A DNA stretch of 64,000 bases from Pelagadaptatus sp034112445 (GCA_034112445.1 JAWUVI010000022.1:62001-126000); one strand, 5' to 3'. Numbered from the stretch's first letter, positions 35,918-44,741 are shown. Translations and numbers: made by a program. Notes: generated by a model from the sequence alone, not told the origin.

Positions 35918-37294
35918 ATGAGCAGTATTTTAATCGTCGAAGATGAAGATATAATCCGCTCCGCTTTACGCAAGCTACTGGAGCGCAACAGCTTTACTGT
36001 CCAAGAAGCGGCCTCAGTCAATGAAGCCACATCTAAGCACAAACTATCTAACTACGATCTTATCATTAGCGACTTACGACTTCCTGGCTCATCAGGTACC
36101 GATCTAATCAAGCTAGCCGGAAATGTCCCTGTTCTTATTATGACTAGCTATGCCAGCCTTCGATCAGCTGTGGATTCCATGCGCATGGGAGCCGTCGACT
36201 ATATAGCCAAGCCGTTTGATCATGACGACATGCTGAGCGCCGTTAAGCGCGTCATCAAAAAAAGTGAAGAAAACAACATAGCTCAACCAATCAATCAAAA
36301 ACCGGTAGTCAAAGCCACCAACATGATTGGATCAAGCCTAGCTATGCAACAGCTCTACAACCGAATTCAAAAAGTTGCCCCTACCGCCGCCAGCATTTTA
36401 ATTCACGGCGAAACCGGCACAGGCAAAGAGTTGGCAGCAAAAGCCATTCATAGACATAGCCCGCGTTACAATAAACCAATAATTTCTGTCAACTGTGCAG
36501 CAATCCCAGAAACACTCATAGAGTCAGAGCTATTTGGTCATGAGAAAGGTGCCTTTACTGGAGCTGTTAGTCAGCGTGAAGGCCTAATAGCTGCAGCAGA
36601 CACAGGAACCCTATTTCTCGATGAAATCGGTGAGCTCCCCCTAGAAGCTCAGGCTCGCCTATTACGGGTATTGCAAGAAGGTGAAGTCCGCCAAATCGGG
36701 GCTGTAGAGTCGCGCAAAGTAGATGTCCGACTTATAGCCGCTACCCACCGAGACTTACACAAGCTCTGCAAAGAAGGTAAGTTTCGTGACGACCTGTATT
36801 ACAGAATTAATGTCGTTCAACTTACCCTACCGCCTCTTCGCGATAGAGGTAAAGATATCCTAGCTCTGGCGGATCATTTATTAACCCGTTTTTGTGCGGA
36901 CATGAACAAGCCTCTCCTGAAACTTTCCCCTGAGGCCGCGCAAGCTATTACAACCTACCTCTGGCCTGGCAATGTGAGGGAGCTTGAAAATGCCATTCAA
37001 CGAGCCGTCATATTAACAGAGGATAATAGTGAAATTTCACACGATAATCTCGATATAGACCTTACTCGCGATAGCATCAACGAGGGTAATGTTACTCTTA
37101 TATCCAGAGATGCGGTCACCGGCACCAAAGAAGCACCTGATGACTCTTCTCTAGAGGATTATTTTCAACGCTTCGTTTTAGACAATCAAGCTACAATGAG
37201 TGAAACTGAATTAGCTAGAAAACTGGGCGTTAGCCGTAAGTGCTTGTGGGAAAGGAGGCAGCGGCTAGGGATTCCTCGTAAAAAACATTCCTAG
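35918..37294 (+). CDS. cbrB: sigma-54-dependent response regulator CbrB
   Basis: NtrC-family activator of genes for alternative carbon and nitrogen sources. The 458 residues are a receiver domain with phospho-acceptor Asp52 (IISDLRLPG), an AAA+ domain with Walker A GETGTGKE (about 164-171) and the sigma-54 contact loop GAFTGA (211-216), and a Fis-type helix-turn-helix at the end (ETELARKLGVSRKCLWERR). In Pseudomonas its main target is the crcZ RNA just downstream, and a matching promoter and RNA are seen here. Confidence 0.96.
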   Translation: MSSILIVEDEDIIRSALRKLLERNSFTVQEAASVNEATSKHKLSNYDLIISDLRLPGSSGTDLIKLAGNVPVLIMTSYASLRSAVDSMRMGAVDYIAKPFDHDDMLSAVKRVIKKSEENNIAQPINQKPVVKATNMIGSSLAMQQLYNRIQKVAPTAASILIHGETGTGKELAAKAIHRHSPRYNKPIISVNCAAIPETLIESELFGHEKGAFTGAVSQREGLIAAADTGTLFLDEIGELPLEAQARLLRVLQEGEVRQIGAVESRKVDVRLIAATHRDLHKLCKEGKFRDDLYYRINVVQLTLPPLRDRGKDILALADHLLTRFCADMNKPLLKLSPEAAQAITTYLWPGNVRELENAIQRAVILTEDNSEISHDNLDIDLTRDSINEGNVTLISRDAVTGTKEAPDDSSLEDYFQRFVLDNQATMSETELARKLGVSRKCLWERRQRLGIPRKKHS

Positions 37295-37319
37295 CACCAT
37301 CTAATCAAACCGCAGATTT

Positions 37320-37397
37320 GTTACGAATCCTCCCCACCAAAAGAAAAGTGTTACCTAGGATGGCACATACGTAACATTACTCGAGACAATAAGTAAC
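37320..37397. promoter_or_regulatory. candidate CbrB upstream activating sites
   Basis: Four pentamers GTTAC (37320, 37350) and GTAAC (37371, 37393) start 30, 21 and 22 bp apart, close to whole helical turns. The middle pair forms an inverted repeat. The cluster lies about 80-155 bp upstream of the -24 element of the sigma-54 promoter, the usual place for an NtrC-type activator. I recall GTTAC-type half-sites for CbrB in Pseudomonas, but this needs checking. Confidence 0.6.
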
Positions 37398-37472
37398 GCA
37401 CTGTAATAACAAAAGCTAATAAAAAAACATTAAAATAATATAACCTATTGATTTTAATACTTTTTTTATTTA

Positions 37473-37488
37473 TGGCACAGTAAATGCA
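37473..37488 (+). promoter_or_regulatory. sigma-54 promoter of the CrcZ-like RNA
   Basis: TGGCACAGTAAATGCA has the invariant GG (37474-37475) and GC (37486-37487) with exactly 10 bases between, and matches TGGCAC-N5-TTGCA at all but one position. Transcription should begin near 37499. Confidence 0.88.
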
Positions 37489-37498
37489 TTTACCTTAG

Positions 37499-37704
37499 AC
37501 ATAATAAGAACAATAAATAATAAAAATAAAACTTAAAATAATAATAAAACTTGAAACAACAATAATAATAATAAATTTGATTGGTAATAAGTTACAACTG
37601 ACTATTTAAGAGTTTGCCGGAGCATAAGCCACAGCAAGGAAGCAAGAATAGGGTGGCTCCAAAAAACATTCAACGGGAAAGCTTCGGCTTTCCCGTTTTG
37701 CTTT
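37499..37704 (+). ncRNA. crcZ: CrcZ-like Hfq-sequestering small RNA
   Basis: An untranslated stretch of about 205 nt between the sigma-54 promoter and an intrinsic terminator, in the cbrB-pcnB gap where Pseudomonas encodes CrcZ. Its 5' half is almost pure AAN triplets; a 20-nt run of AAC/AAT repeats near 37555-37574 is the clearest. These are the motifs that bind the distal face of Hfq and titrate Hfq/Crc away from catabolite-repressed mRNAs. The 3' half has a hairpin AGCCAC/GTGGCT (37627-37658) with AAGGAA in its loop. It is about half the length of P. aeruginosa CrcZ. Ends are predicted, and the name rests on position and motifs. Confidence 0.78.
37672..37704 (+). terminator. intrinsic terminator of the CrcZ-like RNA
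   Basis: Perfect 11-bp stem AACGGGAAAGC / GCTTTCCCGTT with a TTCG tetraloop (37672-37697), followed by an imperfect T-tract (TTTGCTTT). Confidence 0.92.
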
Positions 37705-37828
37705 CTGTGCATTTATTTTTCAACTAACTCTAGCCGCTCTGCTTAGCCCAACCTTCATTTTAACCACCAGCGTGGTACACTTCGTCACTTAAATTTCAAC
37801 ACTCAGTTAACCACCACAGAAGATTCAC

Positions 37829-39184
37829 ATGCTAAAAAAGCTGTACGGCTATTTCTCTAATAAAAAGTCCTTAGCTCAATTACAAGTCATCCCTAGAGAA
37901 GACCACAATATATCGCGCCGCAACATAAGCCACTCAGCTTTAAAAGTTATTCAGCGCTTAAACCAAAGCGGCTATGAATCATACTTAGTTGGCGGTGGCG
38001 TCCGGGATTTACAACTGGGAGGTCGCCCAAAAGATTTTGATGTGGCCACTAGCGCAACGCCTGAACAAGTAAAACAAATTTTTCGAAACTCCCGCATTAT
38101 TGGCCGTCGATTTAAAATAGTGCATGTGAGATTTGGCCGCGAGATAATCGAGGTCACAACATTTAGAGCTCATCACGATGCCAACACCGATAAAGATCAG
38201 CCGAGTAGTGACTCCGCCCGATCTGATTCTGGGATGCTCTTACGCGATAATGTTTATGGCGATATCGTCAGCGATGCCTGCCGCCGCGACTTCACCATTA
38301 ATGCGCTCTATTACACCACCAATAATTTTTGCATTCATGATTACACCAATGGCATGGATGATTTACAGCAGCAAAAAATTCGCATGATCGGCAACCCAGC
38401 AGAGCGCTACAAAGAAGACCCCGTACGCATGCTCCGCGCAATTAGGTTTGCGGCTAAGTTGAATTTTTCTATTGAGCCTGCCACTGAAAAGCCCATTGCT
38501 CAATTACGCTCACTGTTAACCAATATACCTTCAGCACGGCTATTTGATGAAAGCTTAAAAATGTTTATGGGCGGCTACTCTTTGGCCTGCTTGCAGCAAC
38601 TCGATAAATACAAATTACTAGAGTTTTTATCGCCGCCAGCCGCAACCGCCATGGTGAATCAAGCTTCAGCTCGTAGTTTTTTTGAGCGAACAATGCGCAA
38701 CACCGATAAACGCTTAGCCAATGATTTGCGCGTGACTCCAGCTTACATCTACGCCGCATTATTATGGCCGGCGGTTTGCGCTGAAGAATCACACCTTATA
38801 ACCAAAGGTGAACATCCTGCACGAGCCCTTCAACTCGCCGCTCAGCATGTTATTGGTAAACAAGTAAAGCACACCGCCATTCCAAAACGCTTTACTCAAA
38901 GTATGCGTGAAATATGGGAATTACAATTCCGCTTGCTCAACCCTAGAGGGCAACAATTTTTTACTCTTGTAGAGCACCCACGCTTTCGAGCCGCTTATGA
39001 CTTCTTGTTAATGCGAGAAGAGAACGGTGAGAATCTCAACAATATGGGAGTCTGGTGGACTAACTTTCAGAGCGCGAATGAAGAAGAACGCCAAGTTATG
39101 GCGACCAACTTCACAACTAAGAGCAAGCCTCAAAAGACTAAGCGACGCCGGTCTAACCACCAAAAGTCACCAGCAAAGAATTGA
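37829..39184 (+). CDS. pcnB: poly(A) polymerase I
   Basis: Adds poly(A) tails to RNAs, promoting their decay. Class-II nucleotidyltransferase head: LVGGGVRDLQLGG, then KDFDVATSATPEQV with the catalytic aspartates, RRDFTINALYY and EDPVRMLRAIRFAAKL. A lysine/arginine-rich C-terminal tail follows, typical of PcnB and not of CCA-adding enzymes. 451 residues. It follows the CrcZ-like RNA and overlaps folK by four bases (TTGA). Confidence 0.96.
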   Translation: MLKKLYGYFSNKKSLAQLQVIPREDHNISRRNISHSALKVIQRLNQSGYESYLVGGGVRDLQLGGRPKDFDVATSATPEQVKQIFRNSRIIGRRFKIVHVRFGREIIEVTTFRAHHDANTDKDQPSSDSARSDSGMLLRDNVYGDIVSDACRRDFTINALYYTTNNFCIHDYTNGMDDLQQQKIRMIGNPAERYKEDPVRMLRAIRFAAKLNFSIEPATEKPIAQLRSLLTNIPSARLFDESLKMFMGGYSLACLQQLDKYKLLEFLSPPAATAMVNQASARSFFERTMRNTDKRLANDLRVTPAYIYAALLWPAVCAEESHLITKGEHPARALQLAAQHVIGKQVKHTAIPKRFTQSMREIWELQFRLLNPRGQQFFTLVEHPRFRAAYDFLLMREENGENLNNMGVWWTNFQSANEEERQVMATNFTTKSKPQKTKRRRSNHQKSPAKN

Positions 39185-39720
39185 ATAGCCAACAAATGAC
39201 CAACCCTCTAAATATATCAATAGCTAAGCAGCCGGCGCATACCGTAGCTTACATTGGCTTAGGCAGTAATTTAGAAGATCCAATCGAACAGGTGAGCTTC
39301 GCCTTGGTGGAGCTCGGCCAAATCGCTGAAACCACTCTAATAGGTAATTCATCGCTGTATGCCAGCGCCCCTATAGGGCCTGCCGATCAACCAGACTACA
39401 TCAATTCAGTAGCCAAAATTTCTACCCAGCTGAATGCACATCAATTACTTGACGCACTGCAAGCTATCGAAAAATCACACAACAGAACCAGAAATATTCG
39501 GTGGGGGGCAAGGACTCTAGACTTGGACTTGTTACTCTTCGGGGAAGAGATCATTGCAACAGACCGCCTAACCGTACCCCACTTAGAAATGCCAAATCGA
39601 AACTTTGTCATCTATCCTTTACTAGAAATTGATCACTCACTTTTACTACCTTCAGGCAAAGCTTTAAGCTCGTTAACATCAGCTTGCCCTACAGGCTCAC
39701 TTCGCAAATTGGACAACTAA
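39181..39720 (+). CDS. folK: 2-amino-4-hydroxy-6-hydroxymethyldihydropteridine pyrophosphokinase
   Basis: Transfers pyrophosphate from ATP to hydroxymethyl-dihydropterin in folate synthesis. Visible are AYIGLGSNLEDP, IGPADQPDYINSV, and the signature RNIRWGARTLDLDLLLFG. The start is uncertain: TTG at 39181 overlaps the pcnB stop, whereas ATG at 39196 gives 174 residues; neither has a strong ribosome-binding site. Either way there is an N-terminal extension of 15-20 residues before the usual start. Confidence 0.94.
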   Translation: MNSQQMTNPLNISIAKQPAHTVAYIGLGSNLEDPIEQVSFALVELGQIAETTLIGNSSLYASAPIGPADQPDYINSVAKISTQLNAHQLLDALQAIEKSHNRTRNIRWGARTLDLDLLLFGEEIIATDRLTVPHLEMPNRNFVIYPLLEIDHSLLLPSGKALSSLTSACPTGSLRKLDN

Positions 39721-39732
39721 ACAGGAGAGCAC

Positions 39733-40413
39733 GTGAACCAAGGTTTCGAGCTACAAGTTGATACTCAAGAAATAGACGCTCCGCGATTCATAGCCATTGA
39801 GGGTGCCATTGGTGTCGGCAAAACCACACTTGCCAAAAGCCTAGCAAACACATTTGGGTACCATAGCCTGTTAGAGAACGCTGTAGAGAATCCTTTCCTA
39901 GAAAAATTTTACGCCAATCCTAAGAGTTCAGCGCTGGCAACCCAATTGTTTTTTTTGTTTCAGCGCACCCAGCAGATCCAGGATTTACGTCAAACCGATT
40001 TATTTGACTCTTGCCATGTTGCCGATTTTCTTATCGACAAAGACAAATTATTTGCACAAGTTATTTTAGACAAGGACGAGCTGAACATTTACCGTCAAGT
40101 CTACGAAAAAATGACTATTGATGCACCACAACCCGATTTGGTTATTTATTTACAAGCACCCAATAACATTTTATTGGATAGGATTAGACAACGAGGTGTG
40201 TCGTCAGAAAGAAATATAGACGCAAATTATCTGACCGCCTTAAACGACGCTTATATGGAATTTTTCCATTTTTATGATCGCGCCCCCCTGTTAATTGTTA
40301 ATGCAGCGGAACTTGATTTATCCTCTAATCAAGAGCAATACCGACAGCTAGTTGAATTCATTCTGACTATTAAAAGTGGTCGCCATTACTACAATCCTAC
40401 CCCACCCCTGTGA
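39733..40413 (+). CDS. deoxynucleoside kinase family protein
   Basis: Member of the deoxyadenosine/deoxyguanosine kinase family. The 226 residues show the P-loop IEGAIGVGKTTLAKSLA, ENAVENPFLEKFY, the LFFLFQRTQQI helix and the lid RIRQRGVSSERNI. The start is GTG with AGGAGAG four bases upstream. A kinase gene of this type between folK and panB is common in gammaproteobacteria. The exact nucleoside preference cannot be read from the sequence. Confidence 0.9.
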   Translation: MNQGFELQVDTQEIDAPRFIAIEGAIGVGKTTLAKSLANTFGYHSLLENAVENPFLEKFYANPKSSALATQLFFLFQRTQQIQDLRQTDLFDSCHVADFLIDKDKLFAQVILDKDELNIYRQVYEKMTIDAPQPDLVIYLQAPNNILLDRIRQRGVSSERNIDANYLTALNDAYMEFFHFYDRAPLLIVNAAELDLSSNQEQYRQLVEFILTIKSGRHYYNPTPPL

Positions 40414-40457
40414 CAATTAATGAGCCTAACGTTAACTAACTAATCCTGAGAGACATT

Positions 40458-41285
40458 ATGCCTTACGCAAGCACACCTACTGATGGCGGACTCAGCAAGC
40501 CTATTTCTATTCTCACGCTGAAAAAAATGAAAGCGGAGGGAGTTAAATTTGTCACCGTAGCACTATACGATGCTCCTATGGCCGCCATGGCTAAAAAATC
40601 AGGCGTCGAAGTTCTATTAGTAGGTGACAGCCTCGGCATGACCGTTTTAGGTTATGACAGCACAATCCCAGTCACCATGGAGCAGATGATTTATCATGTT
40701 GAAGCGGTAAAACGTGGCAACAATAAATCACTGATTATGGGCGATATGCCCTTTATGACTTATGCCACTCCTGAACAGGCATTGATTAATGCCACTAGAA
40801 TCATGCAGGCCGGTGCACACATGGTTAAGCTAGAGGGTGGTGAGTGGCTGGCAGAGACAGTTAAAATGATGAGCGATCGCGGAATTCCAGTCTGTGCTCA
40901 CCTAGGCCTAACGCCTCAATCTGTAAATAAATTAGGTGGCTTTCGGGTTCAAGGCCGTAGCGACACTCAAGCACAACAGATATTGCGTGACGCAAAAGCA
41001 TTGGAAGCCGCTGGCGCTGATTTGATGGTGCTCGAATGCGTTCCTAGCTCACTGGCTAAAACCATTACTGAATCAATTAGCACACCTACTATAGGTATAG
41101 GTGCCGGTGCCGATACTGACGCTCAAGTTCTCGTTATTAATGATATTTTGGGGCTGACAGAACAGCCTCCCAAGTTTTCGAAAAACTTTCTAGTCGAAGC
41201 CAAAGACATTCCTGGCGCAATGAAGAAATACGTTGATGATGTTAAAGGTGGGCTCTTTCCTAACCAACAACATACCTTTGAATAA
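40458..41285 (+). CDS. panB: 3-methyl-2-oxobutanoate hydroxymethyltransferase
   Basis: First committed step of pantothenate synthesis: hydroxymethyl transfer from 5,10-methylene-THF to ketoisovalerate. The 275 residues show EVLLVGDSLGMTVLGYDSTI, MGDMPFMTY, VKLEGGEW, CAHLGLTPQSVN and IGIGAGADTDAQVL. At the N-terminus it reads VTVALYDAPMA instead of the more usual TAYD. panC, normally adjacent, is not in the window. Confidence 0.95.
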   Translation: MPYASTPTDGGLSKPISILTLKKMKAEGVKFVTVALYDAPMAAMAKKSGVEVLLVGDSLGMTVLGYDSTIPVTMEQMIYHVEAVKRGNNKSLIMGDMPFMTYATPEQALINATRIMQAGAHMVKLEGGEWLAETVKMMSDRGIPVCAHLGLTPQSVNKLGGFRVQGRSDTQAQQILRDAKALEAAGADLMVLECVPSSLAKTITESISTPTIGIGAGADTDAQVLVINDILGLTEQPPKFSKNFLVEAKDIPGAMKKYVDDVKGGLFPNQQHTFE

Positions 41286-41299
41286 TTAGCTGACGAAGA

Positions 41300-41770
41300 T
41301 TACTCTTGGGCGTTATCGGACAACGGCGACACGCCTAATTCTGGCAAAAAAGAATCAATCAACTCTTGTGCATCGCAACTTGCACAAGCTCTCTCACTGA
41401 ATGCATCTTTACGTGAGCGTTGAATTTTTTTACTAAGACTGGCGCATGGCGCAAAAGAAACTCTAGGTAACTTCACCACATACGCATTTAGATCATAAAG
41501 AAGGTCGTAATCACCTAGATGTTGCTTGGCATCCTCAAGCCCCTCAAACACTCCGTAATACACCGCAAACAGACCGTTATCTCTTATTCGACAGAGCATA
41601 GGGATATTCGCGTGCAACTCAGTAAAGCTATGGCCTGTCTCTGATAAATCATAGACCGCCATTTGAATACTGTAGACCAAATCGTATTGATAGCTTTTCT
41701 TATCAGGGGGCTCAACCGCTAACGCCGCACCAACAAATAAACTTAAAAAAATAATAATGAGCTTTGGCAT
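41300..41770 (-). CDS. uncharacterised secreted protein, possibly SPOR-like
   Basis: A 156-residue protein with a signal peptide (about 1-18, ending AALA). No family recognised with confidence. The segment CRIRDNGLFAVYYGVFEGLEDAKQHL resembles the strand-turn-helix of SPOR domains, which bind denuded peptidoglycan at division sites, but the match is loose. Four cysteines lie at about residues 59, 108, 128 and 131, so disulfides are possible. It is convergent with panB, with 14 bp between. Confidence 0.6.
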   Translation of the reverse strand: MPKLIIIFLSLFVGAALAVEPPDKKSYQYDLVYSIQMAVYDLSETGHSFTELHANIPMLCRIRDNGLFAVYYGVFEGLEDAKQHLGDYDLLYDLNAYVVKLPRVSFAPCASLSKKIQRSRKDAFSERACASCDAQELIDSFLPELGVSPLSDNAQE

Positions 41771-41842
41771 ATCATCGACTTTACGGATACAAGTTTATAA
41801 TTATAGCAACAGTATAAGACAACCCATATAAACTCTGCTGCA

Positions 41843-41882
41843 CAAAAACAAAAAAAGCCGGAACAGTTTCCTGCCCGGCTTT
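41843..41882 (-). terminator. intrinsic terminator of pnp
   Basis: Inverted repeat AAAGCCGG (41854-41861) / CCGGCTTT (41875-41882). On the minus strand it is followed by a long T-rich run (complement of 41843-41855), about 50 bases after the pnp stop. Confidence 0.88.
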
Positions 41883-41929
41883 GTTAGCTTGGTGACCGCT
41901 AGCACCCTGCAGCGGTCACAAACTCTAGC

Positions 41930-44107
41930 TTATTCTCCAGTAGGAGTTTCAGCTTTTGGTGCTGCCTCTTCAGAGGCTGGCGCAGCTTCTACAGCAGGTT
42001 CTACAACCGCTTCTGCTTGAGGCTTATCATCGCTCAAAGCTTCTTTGATAGAAAGCTTAATACGACCACGCTGATCAACGTCCAAACATTTAACACGAAC
42101 CATTTGGCCTTCACTTAAGTAATCGCTAACGCTGTTAACACGCTCTTCTGCGATTTGTGAAATGTGAACCAAACCGTCTTTGCCCGGCAAGAAATTAATG
42201 AATGCACCAAAATCAACAATGCGAACAACTTTACCTTCGTAGATAGTGCCAATTTCAGCTTCAGCCGTGATCTCGCCGATACGATCCATTGCTGCTTTCA
42301 ACGACTCAGTACTTTCGCCGTACACTTTAACGGTACCGTCATCATTAATATCAATAGACGCGCCAGTCTCTTCCGTAATAGAACGGATAGTTGCACCGCC
42401 TTTACCGATGATGTCACGGATTTTATCAGGATGTACTTTGATGGTTTCAAACTGAGGAGCTGTTTCGGCAACACCATCACGTGACGTAGAAATTACCTTA
42501 TTCATCTCAGCCAGAATATGCAAACGAGCTTGCAGAGCTTGCTGCAAGGCTATTTCCATAATCTCTTCAGTGATGCCTTCAATTTTGATATCCATCTGCA
42601 AGGCAGTAATACCATCAGCCGTACCGGCTACTTTAAAGTCCATATCACCTAAGTGATCTTCATCACCCAAGATATCAGTCAATACTGCAAAGCCGTTCTC
42701 TTCTTTAACTAGGCCCATTGCAATACCTGCTACAGGCGCCTTAAGAGGTACGCCAGCATCCATTAGGGCCAATGAAGAACCGCACACAGAAGCCATAGAA
42801 GATGAACCATTTGATTCGGTAATTTCACTCACAACACGAATGGTGTAAGGAAATTCTTCTTCACTCGGTAAAACCGCTGCAATACCGCGACGAGCCAAAC
42901 GACCGTGACCAATTTCACGACGACCAGTACCACCCATACGACCACATTCACCAACCGAGTAGGGAGGGAAGTTGTAGTGCAACATGAAAGGGTCACGGCG
43001 TGAGCCTTCTAGCGCATCGATCATTTGTGCATCGCGAGCAGAACCCAAAGTGGCAACAACAATTGCCTGGGTTTCACCACGAGTGAACAATGCTGAACCG
43101 TGAGTTTTTGGCAAAGTGCCTACCTCAACCTGAATAGGGCGAACTGTTTTAGTGTCGCGACCATCAATACGAGGCTCACCAACAACAACAGCTTGGCGCA
43201 CAATGTGTTTTTCTAATTTAGAAAAAACACCTTTAACATCATCAGCACTTAATTCTTCAGTAACGAATTGCTCAACTGCAGCTTTACGCAACTCACCTAA
43301 GCGAGTGTAGCGCTGCATTTTGTCAGTCACTTGATACGCTTCTTTAATCTGCGCACCAAAAGACTCAGTAACAGCTGCTTTCAAATCAGCATTAACTTCT
43401 TCTGCAGTCCATTCCCAAGTTGGTTTGGCAGCGTCTTTTGCTAATTCAGCAACCGCTTGTACTACTGCCTGCAGCTCTTGGTGGGCGTACAATACGGCGC
43501 CTAGCATAATATCTTCTGGCAATTCAGATGCTTCAGATTCAACCATCAATACAGCGTCTTGAGTACCCGCAACAACCATATCCAATTCAGAGCCAGCCAA
43601 TACTGAATACTTTGGATTCAGCATATAACCATCAGCTTGGGTGTAACCGACACGCGCCGCACCAATTGGACCACTGAAAGGAATACCTGAAATAGCCAAG
43701 GCTGCAGAAGTACCGATCATTGCACAGATATCTGGATCTTCGTTTTTGTCCGCAGACATAACGGTACAGACAACCTGCACTTCGTTCATGTAACCATTAG
43801 GGAACAACGGACGAATTGGACGATCAATAAGACGAGATGTCAGTGTTTCTTTTTCGTTTGGACGACCTTCACGCTTAAAAAAACCACCTGGGATTTTTCC
43901 CGCAGCGTAGGCTTTTTCAACATAATGAACAGACAAAGGGAAAAAATCTTGGCCAGACTTAGCGCTTTTAGCACCTACGACAGTCGTTAATACCGAGGTT
44001 TTCCCCATAGTGACCATAACCGCGCCAGTTGCCTGACGAGCGATACGACCAGTTTCTAATGTAACGGTGTCTTCACCGAACTGGAATGTTTTTACTACTG
44101 GATTCAC
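41930..44107 (-). CDS. pnp: polynucleotide phosphorylase
   Basis: Phosphorolytic 3'-5' exoribonuclease and degradosome component. Two RNase PH domains (about 10-230 and 310-545), then KH (about 550-610, DIIGKGGATIRSI) and S1 (about 620-690, GKVVRIVDFGAFINFL) RNA-binding domains, and an Ala/Glu-rich tail. The start is GTG at 44107, with AAGGAA six bases upstream, giving 725 residues that begin as in other PNPases. It follows rpsO, as is universal in this group, and has a structured leader. Confidence 0.96.
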   Translation of the reverse strand: MNPVVKTFQFGEDTVTLETGRIARQATGAVMVTMGKTSVLTTVVGAKSAKSGQDFFPLSVHYVEKAYAAGKIPGGFFKREGRPNEKETLTSRLIDRPIRPLFPNGYMNEVQVVCTVMSADKNEDPDICAMIGTSAALAISGIPFSGPIGAARVGYTQADGYMLNPKYSVLAGSELDMVVAGTQDAVLMVESEASELPEDIMLGAVLYAHQELQAVVQAVAELAKDAAKPTWEWTAEEVNADLKAAVTESFGAQIKEAYQVTDKMQRYTRLGELRKAAVEQFVTEELSADDVKGVFSKLEKHIVRQAVVVGEPRIDGRDTKTVRPIQVEVGTLPKTHGSALFTRGETQAIVVATLGSARDAQMIDALEGSRRDPFMLHYNFPPYSVGECGRMGGTGRREIGHGRLARRGIAAVLPSEEEFPYTIRVVSEITESNGSSSMASVCGSSLALMDAGVPLKAPVAGIAMGLVKEENGFAVLTDILGDEDHLGDMDFKVAGTADGITALQMDIKIEGITEEIMEIALQQALQARLHILAEMNKVISTSRDGVAETAPQFETIKVHPDKIRDIIGKGGATIRSITEETGASIDINDDGTVKVYGESTESLKAAMDRIGEITAEAEIGTIYEGKVVRIVDFGAFINFLPGKDGLVHISQIAEERVNSVSDYLSEGQMVRVKCLDVDQRGRIKLSIKEALSDDKPQAEAVVEPAVEAAPASEEAAPKAETPTGE

Positions 44108-44210
44108 AATAGTTTCCTTATATGTAAATGGCGCTTTCACGCACAATATTCAATAACTCAATAGGGGATAGTAATCTCATCGTCACAGCCATCGACAAAA
44201 CTTTGTTTGT

Positions 44211-44269
44211 GAGCAAAGCCAAATATTCAATTTCACTAAATAATCAAGGCTAAATACTTGGCATTGCTC
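44211..44269 (-). promoter_or_regulatory. long stem-loop in the pnp leader
   Basis: The arms 44211-44227 and 44253-44269 pair over 17 bp. On the minus-strand RNA there is one U-U mismatch and one G-U wobble, and the loop has 25 nt. E. coli pnp mRNA has a leader stem-loop that RNase III cleaves, allowing PNPase autoregulation; this hairpin sits about 100 nt before the pnp GTG, a comparable position. Confidence 0.65.
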
Positions 44270-44316
44270 GCAACAACGGCAGCGTAATTATGGATTTCAA
44301 TCAGCTGTTGAGACAG

Positions 44317-44346
44317 ATAAAAAAGTGCCCGCAAATGCGGGCACTT
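44317..44346 (-). terminator. intrinsic terminator of rpsO
   Basis: Perfect 10-bp stem AAGTGCCCGC (44323-44332) / GCGGGCACTT (44337-44346), AAAT loop, then a run of six T on the minus strand. It lies directly after the rpsO stop, so pnp is reached by readthrough or its own promoter. Confidence 0.93.
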
Positions 44347-44354
44347 AAAGTCGT

Positions 44355-44624
44355 TTAACGACGCAGACCCAAGCCTTGGATCAATGCAACGTAACGACCA
44401 GCATCTTTACCTTTAAGATAATCCAACAACTTACGACGTTGGTTTACCATACGGATAAGACCGCGACGAGAATGGTGATCTTGTTTGTGATCCGCAAAGT
44501 GACCCTGTAGCTTGTTGATGTTGTTAGTCAACAAAGCTACTTGCACTTCAGGTGATCCAGTATCGCCTTCTGCACGCTGGTATTCTTTTAAAATTTCAGC
44601 TTTTTCTACAGCACTTAATGCCAT
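44355..44624 (-). CDS. rpsO: 30S ribosomal protein S15
   Basis: Primary-binding ribosomal protein of the 30S platform, also forming bridge B4 to the 50S subunit. 89 residues, full length, with the hallmark segments GDTGSPEVQVALLT, HFADHKQDHHSRRGLI and RRKLLDYL. It is followed by a strong terminator and then pnp. Confidence 0.99.
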   Translation of the reverse strand: MALSAVEKAEILKEYQRAEGDTGSPEVQVALLTNNINKLQGHFADHKQDHHSRRGLIRMVNQRRKLLDYLKGKDAGRYVALIQGLGLRR

Positions 44625-44741
44625 GGTATTTTCCTTCTAATATGCATTTAAAAAGTCCACCCGATTCCGTGCATATATACAGATCGGCTAGCTATTCGAT
44701 GCTTAACACATCAAATTCTTTCATCTAAACAGGCTTATTAC

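Noticed and set aside
37361..37376. A second TGGCAC that could start a sigma-54 promoter
   Set aside because: Counting 10 bases after the GG gives AC rather than GC at the -12 position, so the promoter at 37473 is the only valid one.
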